From the NCBI GenBank assembly GCA_002494975.1, contig DADI01000076.1, positions 1 to 13,197 on the forward strand: 13,197 nucleotides of DNA. Reading direction: 5' to 3'. The first letter of the stretch is position 1. Every line of letters starts with the position of its first letter. Both the position numbers and the translations under genes were made by a program. Below are positions 7,083 to 13,197 of the stretch, piece by piece. The notes under the pieces are model-generated. The model was not told where the DNA came from. It saw nothing but the letters and a program-made list of their open reading frames with translations, and did not search any database. This DNA is from Euryarchaeota archaeon UBA556. GTDB taxonomy: Archaea > Thermoplasmatota > Poseidoniia > Poseidoniales > Thalassarchaeaceae.

Positions 7083-8321
7083 TTACCCATAAAGTCGATC
7101 TGGCCCATTATTTTTAACGCCTTTTCTTTTAGCATCTATAGATGAAATAGCCTCTTTAAAGTGAGACATTTTACATTTAGTAACCCCATCTGAAATAGCC
7201 TTCATCCCCACATCAATAGTAACAGCCTTAATTTCAGCTCCACTATAGCCTTCAGTAATTATCGATAATTTACCAAAGTCAACATTTTTATCCAAAGGCA
7301 TTTTCCTAGCATGAACATTGAATATTGACTCTCTCCCTTCAATATTGGGCAATGGGATCTCGACTATTCTATCGAATCTCCCAGGTCGTAGTAAAGCTTT
7401 GTCTAGTAATTCTGGGCGATTAGTAGCTGCGATAACTTTCACATTTTCTAAAGAATCAAATCCATCTAATTCAGATAATAGTTGCATCAGAGTTCTCTGT
7501 ACTTCTCTGTCTCCTGAAGTAGACGAGTCTAACCTCTTGGAGCCAATAGCATCAATTTCATCAATAAAAATTATGCATGGGGATTTTTTCCTAGCTAATG
7601 CAAACAGTTCACGTACCATTCGCCCACCTTCTCCAATGTATTTTTGCGCCAGTTCTGAACCAACTAATCCAAGGAAAGTTGCATTTGTTTGACTTGCTAC
7701 TGCCTTAGCAAGCATTGTTTTTCCAGTACCTGGTGGGCCGGTTAACAATACGCCCTTAGGTGGTTGAATACCGAATTTTTCAAATTCTTCAGGTTTTTCT
7801 AATGAAAGTTCAATAGCGTCTCTAACTTCTTTAATTTGTTCATCCAATCCACCAAGATCAGAGTATTTAATATTGGGTTTATCAATTATTTCAGCCCCTG
7901 AAACTAGAGGGTCGAATGCTTCATCCAATATATCGATGACGGCTAATGTATCTTGATTCATTGATACTCTCGCACCAGGTAAAATTTTCGAAGAATCAAT
8001 TCTTGGATTTTTAGATACTAGAAAAATAGTTCCATTTGAACTTCTCACTACTACTTTTTCACCAACTACATCTTGTACGTTACCTATGATGTATGGAGGG
8101 GTTCGTAAGCTTCTAATTTCTTCATCTAACCGAGTTATTCTTTGTTTCAATTGACTTAATTCATTTTCTAGATACATTTTCTCAGTCATCAATTGTTTAG
8201 CATCATTTGATAATAATGCATACTGTTCTCTTAGCTCTTCCAAGGCCTGAGTAGTCACCTTATCTTGACTTGCATCAGGTATTGTTTTGTCCTTCCGAGG
8301 TGACCCCGCTCGACTTGCCAT
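7083..8321 (-). CDS. pan: Proteasome-activating nucleotidase (PAN, AAA+ unfoldase)
   Basis: A hexameric ATPase that unfolds proteins and feeds them to the 20S proteasome; it is the archaeal counterpart of Rpt1-6. Numbering from the longer start at 8345: a coiled coil spans about 33-80, an OB-fold domain about 83-140, Walker A GPPGTGKT 203-210, pore loop KYIG 235-238, Walker B IIFIDE 258-263, sensor-1 ATN 307-309, and arginine-finger region LLRPGRFD 318-325. The C-terminus RLYG carries the hydrophobic-Tyr-X gate-opening tail, which separates it from Cdc48 and other AAA proteins. The ATG at 8321 (412 residues) is chosen over 8345 because the AT box at 8351-8360 would otherwise lie only a few bases before the start; this choice is tentative. 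It is the first gene of the - strand array, 11 bases ahead of ftcD, and divergent from mbf1. Confidence 0.95.
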   Translation of the reverse strand: MASRAGSPRKDKTIPDASQDKVTTQALEELREQYALLSNDAKQLMTEKMYLENELSQLKQRITRLDEEIRSLRTPPYIIGNVQDVVGEKVVVRSSNGTIFLVSKNPRIDSSKILPGARVSMNQDTLAVIDILDEAFDPLVSGAEIIDKPNIKYSDLGGLDEQIKEVRDAIELSLEKPEEFEKFGIQPPKGVLLTGPPGTGKTMLAKAVASQTNATFLGLVGSELAQKYIGEGGRMVRELFALARKKSPCIIFIDEIDAIGSKRLDSSTSGDREVQRTLMQLLSELDGFDSLENVKVIAATNRPELLDKALLRPGRFDRIVEIPLPNIEGRESIFNVHARKMPLDKNVDFGKLSIITEGYSGAEIKAVTIDVGMKAISDGVTKCKMSHFKEAISSIDAKRKGVKNNGPDRLYG

Positions 8322-8350
8322 AACGTAACCTAATGCAACATGCATTTGAC

Positions 8351-8360
8351 GCTTATTATC
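8351..8360. promoter_or_regulatory. AT box shared by divergent pan and mbf1
   Basis: The 76 bases between the pan start (8321) and the mbf1 start (8398) contain one clear AT-rich element, CTTATTAT on + and GATAATAAG on -. It lies about 40 bases before mbf1 and about 34 before pan, suitable for short-leader transcripts both ways. One shared TATA or two overlapping boxes are both possible. This is inferred from position and base composition only. Confidence 0.35.
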
Positions 8361-8397
8361 CGAAGCAGTCTTGTATCACTATCTACTCGGGGTTTCA

Positions 8398-8898
8398 ATG
8401 GCATCTTGTGAATTATGTGGTAATGAAAAAGTTTCCACAAAAAAAGCACGTACTGCGGGGATTCTCGTGGAGGCCTGTGGACGTTGTGTAGAGTCAATGA
8501 ATCTCCAAGTAATAGAGGCTCCAGTTAATTTTTCTAAGGTCAAAAAAACTACTAGAAATACGGTTTCAAGTCGTGGTGTAGCTGGTAAAGATATAATGGC
8601 TAAAAATTCCACAGAATTAGCATCTGATTTTCATAAAAGAATTATTCAAGGAAGAAAGAAGAAGGGATGGGATCAAAGAACATTTGCGTCTAAAATGAAT
8701 GAGAGATTGAATATTGTCCAAAAAATAGAAAATGGTGGGAGACCAACTGATAAATTAATTTTAAAGATTGAAAAGATATTATCTATTGATTTGAATGTAG
8801 AAAGAAGTTCAGAACATACTACGAAAACGAATACTGCTAAGAGAAATATGACTATTGGAGACGCTCTCGAAGATTTATTATCTCGGAGGGAAGATTAG
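8398..8898 (+). CDS. mbf1: Archaeal MBF1 homologue (zinc ribbon + HTH, multiprotein bridging factor type)
   Basis: A 166-residue protein with the archaeal MBF1 layout. The N-terminal zinc ribbon has C4-x2-C7 and C27-x2-C30 (CELCG ... CGRC). A basic flexible linker spans about 45-70, followed by a Cro/XRE-type HTH (about 73-125; IIQGRKKKGWDQRTFASKMNE followed by VQKIENG) and a charged tail. Eukaryotic MBF1 bridges activators and TBP and protects collided ribosomes from frameshifting; archaeal MBF1 associates with small ribosomal subunits. The ATG at 8398 (MASCELCG, the family's usual start) is preferred over an in-frame TTG at 8371, which adds nine residues unlike the family. The stop shares a base with the tsr3 start, so the two are cotranscribed. 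A plain XRE regulator is less likely because of the zinc ribbon. Confidence 0.9.
   Translation: MASCELCGNEKVSTKKARTAGILVEACGRCVESMNLQVIEAPVNFSKVKKTTRNTVSSRGVAGKDIMAKNSTELASDFHKRIIQGRKKKGWDQRTFASKMNERLNIVQKIENGGRPTDKLILKIEKILSIDLNVERSSEHTTKTNTAKRNMTIGDALEDLLSRRED
8885..8890 (+). promoter_or_regulatory. Shine-Dalgarno site deciding the tsr3 GTG start
   Basis: GGAGGG lies inside the last codons of mbf1, 7 bases before the GTG at 8898. It supports the non-ATG start whose first base is the last base of the mbf1 stop (TAGTG). Confidence 0.75.
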
Positions 8899-9443
8899 TG
8901 GATAATGTCCCACTTCATATCATCCATCTTGATCAAGACGACCCAAAAAAGTGTACAGCAAGAAGATTACACAAATTTAATCACGCTATACTTCATACAA
9001 ATATCAAAAAAACACCGAAAAGAGGATTACTATTAGATCCTAAAGCGGGCCTTCTTGTAGGACCTGATGATCGCCTCAGTATAGAAAGAGGTGCCTCTAT
9101 CGTCGCTCTAGATTGTTCATGGAAGCAAATTGACAGTTCATTGCAATATATTTCAAAAAATACGAGACTGGAAGGTAGAACATTGCCTTGTGTCTTAGCG
9201 GCAAATCCTGTATCTTGGGGTAAGCCAGGAAGATTATCTACAGCGGAAGCACTCGCGCTTAGTTTAGTCCTCATAGGCAGATGGGAACAAGCAAAAGAAA
9301 TAATGAAACCATTTCGATTTTCAGACTCATTTTTTAATCTTAATAATGAACCACTCGAAGCTTATTCACGTGCAAAAACTAATGCTGAATTAGCGGAAAT
9401 TCAATGGGAATTCTTTGATAAGCCGGAATTATCTGACTTGTGA
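8898..9443 (+). CDS. tsr3: Tsr3-type rRNA aminocarboxypropyltransferase
   Basis: Transfers the 3-amino-3-carboxypropyl group of S-adenosylmethionine to a small-subunit rRNA nucleotide (m1acp3-psi1191 in yeast 18S rRNA), a late step of 40S/30S maturation; the protein has a SPOUT-like fold. It has 181 residues, close to archaeal Tsr3. Motifs: the N-terminal DPKKCTARRL (15-24), LLLDPKAGLLVGPDDR (44-59), ALDCSW (70-75), RTLPCVLAANPVSWGKPG (94-111), LSTAEALALSLVLIG (113-127), then FSDSFFNLNNEPLEAY (141-156). The start is GTG, one base overlapping the mbf1 stop and backed by GGAGGG. The 3' end overlaps convergent metG by 15 bases. Pairing with mbf1 puts two small-subunit functions in one transcript. 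Confidence 0.93.
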   Translation: MDNVPLHIIHLDQDDPKKCTARRLHKFNHAILHTNIKKTPKRGLLLDPKAGLLVGPDDRLSIERGASIVALDCSWKQIDSSLQYISKNTRLEGRTLPCVLAANPVSWGKPGRLSTAEALALSLVLIGRWEQAKEIMKPFRFSDSFFNLNNEPLEAYSRAKTNAELAEIQWEFFDKPELSDL

Positions 9444-11603
9444 TCCATTTGGCATTTCACTGTCTAGTGTCAACACTGAGACCTTTCCGTCACCATCATC
9501 CGCAGCAAGTATCATTCCTTCTGACATAATGCCACGTAATTTTCTAGGTTTTAGATTAGCGACAAATACTACTTGCTTCCCTAACAACTGTTCTTTCTCA
9601 TAAATTCCCTTTAGGCCAGCACAAACGGTCCTAGTTGAATCAGGGCCATCTTCGATTGTAACGACATATAATTTATCCGCATTAGGGTGATCATCTATTG
9701 CTATTACTTTACCAGTTTTCATTTCTACTTTCATAAAATCCTCAAAATCGATGTATTTCACTTCCTGTTCCTTCAATTCAATCTTTTCTTCATCCTGACC
9801 GGCGATTGACTTTTCACGCTCAAGTATATTCTCTATATCAAGTCTAGCAAATAATGGCATAGGCTTTGAACTATTCCAATGAATATCTGATGTGAAGTTA
9901 AAAGCGTCTTCATACAATAAATTGTCAATTTCAGATTTTTCTCCCAGCATATTCCATAATCTATCGGATTGGAATGGTAAAAATGGTCTCAGAGTAACTG
10001 CTAAACCTTTGCAAACTTGCCAGCAAAAAGCTAGTGTAGACAAAGATTCATTCTTTTCTGTAGATTCTTCGGAATTAATATATTTCCAAGGTTCTGAATG
10101 CTGTATTAGGCCATTGCCAAATTGAGAAATATTCATTATCGACCTCAAAGCTTCCTTGAAACGTTGTTTCTCCATGGAATCAATAGCGTCATTAACAAAT
10201 TTTGAAATTTTTAATTCGGCTTCATCATGATTACCTAAATTCAAATATTTCGCTAATGGATTAATGCCGTCTGGTGATTCAATTCTATGAGTTAAAGTCA
10301 TAACTCGATGGATGAAATTTCCATAAGTACTGATTAGTTCATTATTTACTTTATCGACATATTCTTCCCATCGGAAATCAGTATCGTGACCTTCGGGCAT
10401 ATTAATTGATAAGAAATATCTCAGGGTATCGGGGTCATGATTCTCTAGGAATGAAGGTAGCCAAACTGCATGTTTTCTACTCTTACTGAATTGCCCTCCT
10501 TGAAGCATTAGATATTCCATAGCAGGAACATTTGATTCTAGAACTAAATCTCCTATTGCTATGTCAGAGGTAGGTTTTGTCCCTGATCTGGCTGAGTTTA
10601 AACCCATAATAATTGCAGGCCAAATTACTGTATGGAATGGAATATTGTCCTTGCCCATGAAGTAGATATGTTTTGGTTCAGTTCCATCCGAGTTTTTTGT
10701 CCACCATTTTTTCCAATCATCTGCATTTGCAAACTTTTCGGACCATATACGAGAGCATGTTAGATAACCTTGAACAGCTTCAAACCAAACATAAATTCTT
10801 TTTGTTGACCACTCTTTATCAGATAATGGAAGACCAATACCCCAATCCATATCTCTTGTTACTGCCCTCGGTCTCAAACCCATGTTAAGCCAATTTTTGG
10901 TCATTGCCTTTACATTCGGCTTCCATATCTTTTGTTTACTTAGTGAGTGAATCTCTAGCTGATCTTGAAATTTATTAAGTTGGAAAAAGAAATGTTCAGT
11001 ATCTCTTATTTCTATTTTAGCGTCAGGATCCATTTTAGAACGCGGATTTATTAAATCACTAGACTCATATGTTGATCCGCATTCATCACATTGATCGCCT
11101 CTAGCACCATCTGCATTGCATACAGGACATTCGCCTTCTACATATCTATCTGGTAAGAATTTAGTTTTTCCATCTGAACTAATTGAACAATATTGTTGCA
11201 TTGTTTGTTGTTTGAGATACCCTGAATCATGTAGTTCCATGAAAAATTCTCTCACTAATTCCTTGTGTCTAGGGTCGGTAGTTCTATTGTAAAGTGCGCC
11301 ACCGTATTCGATACCTCTTCTATCAATATTATCTTCCCAAGAACAACCCAAATCAATTAATGCCTTATTATTTATTTCGTGATATCTATCAACGATTTCT
11401 TGAGGGTTGACATTTTCTTGCTCAGCAGTAACTGTAATTGGCGTCCCATGCTCATCCGAACCGCTGCACATAATGACCGAACGTCCACGAGATCTTTCGT
11501 ATCTGTATTGGATATCTGCAGGTAAACAATTACCTGCTACATGTCCTAAATGTAGAGGGCCATTGGCATAAGGCCAAGCCATAAATATTGCAACATGTTC
11601 CAT
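9429..11603 (-). CDS. metG: Methionyl-tRNA synthetase with fused C-terminal tRNA-binding domain
   Basis: Charges tRNA-Met (initiator and elongator) with methionine. Numbering from the longer frame start at 11651: the class I HIGH motif is HLGH (34-37). The zinc-knuckle insertion has C175-x2-C178 and C188-x2-C191. MGKDNIPFHTVIWPA (332-346) and the WFEAVQGYLTC segment (289-299) are family blocks. The second signature is QFSKSR (387-392) instead of KMSKSR/KFSKSR. An anticodon-binding helical domain spans about 430-600. A charged linker leads to an EMAP-II/Trbp111-like OB domain (about 633-740; KVEMKTGKVIAIDDHPNADKL), which mediates tRNA binding and dimerisation in relatives. The ATG at 11603 (MEHVAIFMAWPYANG) is chosen over 11651 because GGGGAGG lies 8 bases upstream; this gives 724 residues. 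It is divergent from the CNNM gene and tail-overlapping with tsr3. Confidence 0.96.
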   Translation of the reverse strand: MEHVAIFMAWPYANGPLHLGHVAGNCLPADIQYRYERSRGRSVIMCSGSDEHGTPITVTAEQENVNPQEIVDRYHEINNKALIDLGCSWEDNIDRRGIEYGGALYNRTTDPRHKELVREFFMELHDSGYLKQQTMQQYCSISSDGKTKFLPDRYVEGECPVCNADGARGDQCDECGSTYESSDLINPRSKMDPDAKIEIRDTEHFFFQLNKFQDQLEIHSLSKQKIWKPNVKAMTKNWLNMGLRPRAVTRDMDWGIGLPLSDKEWSTKRIYVWFEAVQGYLTCSRIWSEKFANADDWKKWWTKNSDGTEPKHIYFMGKDNIPFHTVIWPAIIMGLNSARSGTKPTSDIAIGDLVLESNVPAMEYLMLQGGQFSKSRKHAVWLPSFLENHDPDTLRYFLSINMPEGHDTDFRWEEYVDKVNNELISTYGNFIHRVMTLTHRIESPDGINPLAKYLNLGNHDEAELKISKFVNDAIDSMEKQRFKEALRSIMNISQFGNGLIQHSEPWKYINSEESTEKNESLSTLAFCWQVCKGLAVTLRPFLPFQSDRLWNMLGEKSEIDNLLYEDAFNFTSDIHWNSSKPMPLFARLDIENILEREKSIAGQDEEKIELKEQEVKYIDFEDFMKVEMKTGKVIAIDDHPNADKLYVVTIEDGPDSTRTVCAGLKGIYEKEQLLGKQVVFVANLKPRKLRGIMSEGMILAADDGDGKVSVLTLDSEMPNGSQVR

Positions 11604-11611
11604 TTTCTCGG

Positions 11612-11618
11612 CCTCCCC
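11612..11618 (-). promoter_or_regulatory. Shine-Dalgarno site deciding the metG start
   Basis: GGGGAGG on the - strand lies 8 bases before the ATG at 11603. It rules in favour of this internal start over the ATG at 11651, which would add 16 residues not typical of MetRS. Confidence 0.75.
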
Positions 11619-11708
11619 ACGGTACTTACAATCAAATGCCTGTAGCACCATGTTTATGTCTTAATCGCCCCTGTAGCGTCCAGAGACGAGCAACTTTATC
11701 GGCATGAA

Positions 11709-11722
11709 TAAAAATATATATT
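11709..11722 (+). promoter_or_regulatory. TATA box for the CNNM gene
   Basis: AAAAATATATATT lies about 36 bases before the TTG at 11753 in the 149-base divergent interval shared with metG. The upstream purine-rich GAATAAA could serve as the BRE. Initiation about 25 bases downstream would give a leader of roughly 10-15 bases, just including the GAGG site. Positional inference; the strongest TATA-like element in the window. Confidence 0.5.
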
Positions 11723-11740
11723 CACAAAAAAGTACTCTAA

Positions 11741-11744
11741 GAGG
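11741..11744 (+). promoter_or_regulatory. Shine-Dalgarno site supporting the TTG start of the CNNM gene
   Basis: GAGG lies 8 bases before TTG at 11753. No in-frame ATG exists upstream near the first membrane segment (the ATG at 11704 is in another frame), so the TTG start is effectively required to keep transmembrane helix 1. Confidence 0.55.
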
Positions 11745-11752
11745 CAACAAAA

Positions 11753-12832
11753 TTGGACCCCACGACATTAATTATATTTTATGCAACATTAGCACTGGGA
11801 GCATCATTCCTGTGTAGTATTTTAGAAGCAGTTCTGCTTTCTACAACACACGGCCATATAGTAGCATTAAAGGACACACATCCCAAAATAAGCAGCACTT
11901 GGAGTGAATTCAAGGATGATCCTGAAGGCCCTCTAACTGCAATATTGACTTTAAACACGATTGCACATACTGTGGGGGCATTAGGCGTGGGTCATCAAAC
12001 TGAGGCTGCCTTTGGAGATGGGGACTATGTAATAGCCGTTTCAGCATCACTACTAACAATAGCTATTTTATTATTAAGTGAGATATTACCTAAGACCATA
12101 GGTGCTTTGTATTGGAGGAAATTAACTGTCAGTTCGGCTAGAATTTTGAGATTACTGATGATTATATTATTGCCTATAGTATATCCGATAGAAAAACTTC
12201 GTTCAATTTTCCCTTCAGTACATAATGAGGCAGTCACCAGAGACGAATTATCTCATCTTGCTGATATTGCTGAAGAGACTCAAGTAATAGAAAGAGATGA
12301 AGAAAAGGTGATACAGAACCTTCTCGGTCTGAGAGAAAGAACTGTCGCATCAATAATGACTCCAAGGGTAGTTATGGCTACTGCAACAAGTGATGAAACA
12401 GTATCTGAAATTTTGAAAAGAATGCCGATAATGGTTCATGGTCGTATGCCAGTAACAATAAATCAGAATATAGATGAAATTCAAGGGATGGTTCTTAGAA
12501 GCGATATTCTTAGGGAAGCTGCCGCTGACAAAGATGATGTTTTAATGAGTGAAATTTCTAGAGACATACATCCTTGCAGAGATATTGATTCAGTTGATAA
12601 GGCTCTAGATATTTTATTAGATAACAAAGAACAGATTTTGATTGTTAAGGATGAGTTCGGAGGAACAGTAGGTCTTGTGACTATGGAAGATATTATTGAG
12701 ACCCTACTTGGTGTTGAAATTGTCGATGAAGATGATCAAGACGCGATTGAAGTAGGAAACCACCACGAAGATATGAGAGAACTTGCTAAAATCCGACTTG
12801 AAGAAAATGACACAATAGAAGAAGACGAATGA
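11753..12832 (+). CDS. CNNM/CorC-family membrane protein (DUF21 + CBS pair)
   Basis: A 359-residue integral membrane protein. The DUF21/CNNM transmembrane domain covers about 1-150, with helices near 5-30, 60-80, 92-113 and 128-148 and the family motifs SILEAVLLS (22-30) and SEILPKTIG (109-117). An acidic helical linker follows (about 160-195), then a CBS-pair module: IMTPRVVMATA (201-211) begins the first CBS, and ILIVKDEFGGTVGLVTMEDIIETLLGVEIVDE ends the second (about 295-326). The tail is strongly acidic. The C-terminal CorC_HlyC transporter-associated domain of bacterial homologues is absent. Characterised relatives handle Mg2+ or Co2+ (often Na+-coupled), with CBS binding ATP-Mg; transport of a particular ion here is inference. 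TTG start. Its stop abuts the convergent small membrane gene with no gap. Confidence 0.88.
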   Translation: MDPTTLIIFYATLALGASFLCSILEAVLLSTTHGHIVALKDTHPKISSTWSEFKDDPEGPLTAILTLNTIAHTVGALGVGHQTEAAFGDGDYVIAVSASLLTIAILLLSEILPKTIGALYWRKLTVSSARILRLLMIILLPIVYPIEKLRSIFPSVHNEAVTRDELSHLADIAEETQVIERDEEKVIQNLLGLRERTVASIMTPRVVMATATSDETVSEILKRMPIMVHGRMPVTINQNIDEIQGMVLRSDILREAAADKDDVLMSEISRDIHPCRDIDSVDKALDILLDNKEQILIVKDEFGGTVGLVTMEDIIETLLGVEIVDEDDQDAIEVGNHHEDMRELAKIRLEENDTIEEDE

Positions 12833-13072
12833 TTATTTTTCTTGATTATCACTGTTCTTCATCCGCTTTATCAATTTTAGCAATACTCTAGAGAATATCA
12901 TTGATAATACTAAAAAGATTAGTGATACCCATAACGGGTAATCTGTTTTAGATGTAAAAAGCCATGTGAATAACAGAATACCTGCTCCATAAAAGGCTCT
13001 GAATATTGAATAAAATATGAAAGATTTCACGAGATTATTTCCCAATATCCTCTCAAAACTTAATCGAGACAT
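12833..13072 (-). CDS. Small two-helix membrane protein, unknown function
   Basis: No family is recognised. The 79-residue product has two hydrophobic segments, about 16-39 (KSFIFYSIFRAFYGAGILLFTWLF) and 45-67, separated by a short polar turn (TSKTDYP). A basic C-terminus (KLIKRMKNSDNQEK) predicts both ends on the cytoplasmic side by the positive-inside rule. The gene is taken as real because a near-perfect Shine-Dalgarno site (GAGGTGA at 13079-13085) precedes the ATG by 6 bases. Its TAA at 12833-12835 directly follows the CNNM stop at 12832, so the two convergent genes abut exactly. It could be an accessory subunit of a membrane system, but nothing in the sequence shows a partner. Confidence 0.7.
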   Translation of the reverse strand: MSRLSFERILGNNLVKSFIFYSIFRAFYGAGILLFTWLFTSKTDYPLWVSLIFLVLSMIFSRVLLKLIKRMKNSDNQEK

Positions 13073-13078
13073 ATCATT

Positions 13079-13085
13079 TCACCTC
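13079..13085 (-). promoter_or_regulatory. Near-perfect Shine-Dalgarno site of the small membrane gene
   Basis: GAGGTGA on the - strand, 6 bases before the ATG at 13072, matches seven consecutive bases of the archaeal anti-SD complement GGAGGTGAT. It is the main reason to accept the 79-residue frame as a gene. Confidence 0.75.
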
Positions 13086-13163
13086 AATTAAATAATTCTA
13101 AGTAGACGAATCATTTGAAGATTTCTAACTAACTTGTTCTCAATTCAGTCGTTAAAATCAATT

Positions 13164-13189
13164 TTAGTGTATAATAATTACTTAGTGTA
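13164..13189 (+). repeat. Short direct repeat TTAGTGTA x2, 18-base period
   Basis: TTAGTGTA occurs at 13164-13171 and 13182-13189, separated by an AT-rich spacer (TAATAATTAC) that resembles a TATA element. The following bases are also AT-rich up to the window edge. It may be an operator or promoter repeat for a gene beyond 13197, or chance in AT-rich DNA. Confidence 0.25.
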
Positions 13190-13197
13190 GTAAATAC

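Noticed and set aside
8371..8397. TTG start of MBF1 nine codons upstream.
   Set aside because: No Shine-Dalgarno site and the added residues precede the conserved MASCELCG start of the family.
11604..11651. Upstream ATG of metG adding 16 residues.
   Set aside because: A strong GGGGAGG site favours the internal ATG at 11603, and MetRS proteins normally begin just before the AWPYANG block.
11639..11677. Direct repeat CCTGTAGC at 11639-11646 and 11670-11677 as a metG operator, and the nearby CGTC/GACG inverted repeat.
   Set aside because: Only 8 bases, not symmetric, with the 31-base spacing not matching helical turns; could be chance and no regulator is visible.
13086..13100. AT-rich element ATTATTTAATT as TATA box of the small membrane gene.
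   Set aside because: It is too close to the ATG; initiation about 25 bases downstream would remove the strong Shine-Dalgarno site.
1..13197. CRISPR arrays, transposons, integrases, phage or defence genes.
   Set aside because: No regularly spaced repeats, terminal inverted repeats, transposase or defence motifs are visible on either strand.

Overview
The window is AT-rich, gene-dense DNA from an archaeon. The archaeal markers are a proteasome-activating nucleotidase ending in an HbYX-type tail, an MBF1 homologue with an N-terminal zinc ribbon, Tsr3, AlaX, GGAGGTGA-type Shine-Dalgarno sites and TATA-like boxes. The best guess, from gene content and composition, is a planktonic marine heterotrophic member of Thermoplasmatota (Marine Group II or III). 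The lineage is inference; no 16S or lineage-defining gene is present.

Left part (1-1107, + strand): the 3' end of hutI; a 308-base AT-rich gap with a T/A-tract terminator candidate and a possibly structured leader; a 50-residue zinc-ribbon gene; and tRNA-Val(GAC) with an encoded CCA.

Centre (1125-8321, - strand): six genes lie head to tail with junctions of +11, -8, +2, +9 and +4 bases, in transcription order pan, glutamate formiminotransferase, formimino-THF cyclodeaminase, hutU, hutH, alaX. With hutI, this is the complete route from histidine through urocanate, imidazolonepropionate and formiminoglutamate to glutamate and methenyl-THF. The urocanase is the long, animal-like form, and the two halves of animal FTCD appear as two overlapping genes. 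The pan gene at the head suggests that the proteasomal unfoldase and histidine catabolism share a transcript.

Right part: mbf1 and tsr3 (+ strand, sharing one base) diverge from pan across about 76 bases. Next come convergent metG (- strand, methionyl-tRNA synthetase with a fused C-terminal tRNA-binding domain and an atypical QFSKS signature), a divergently transcribed CNNM/CBS membrane protein with a TTG start, and a convergent small two-helix membrane protein. Information-processing genes (MBF1, Tsr3, MetRS, AlaX, tRNA) therefore surround an amino-acid-catabolic operon.

No mobile element, CRISPR array, integrase or phage gene is visible. The observations most worth following up are the pan-hut-alaX array, the animal-like urocanase/FTCD pathway, the candidate structured RNA upstream of the zinc-ribbon gene, and the MetRS signature change.
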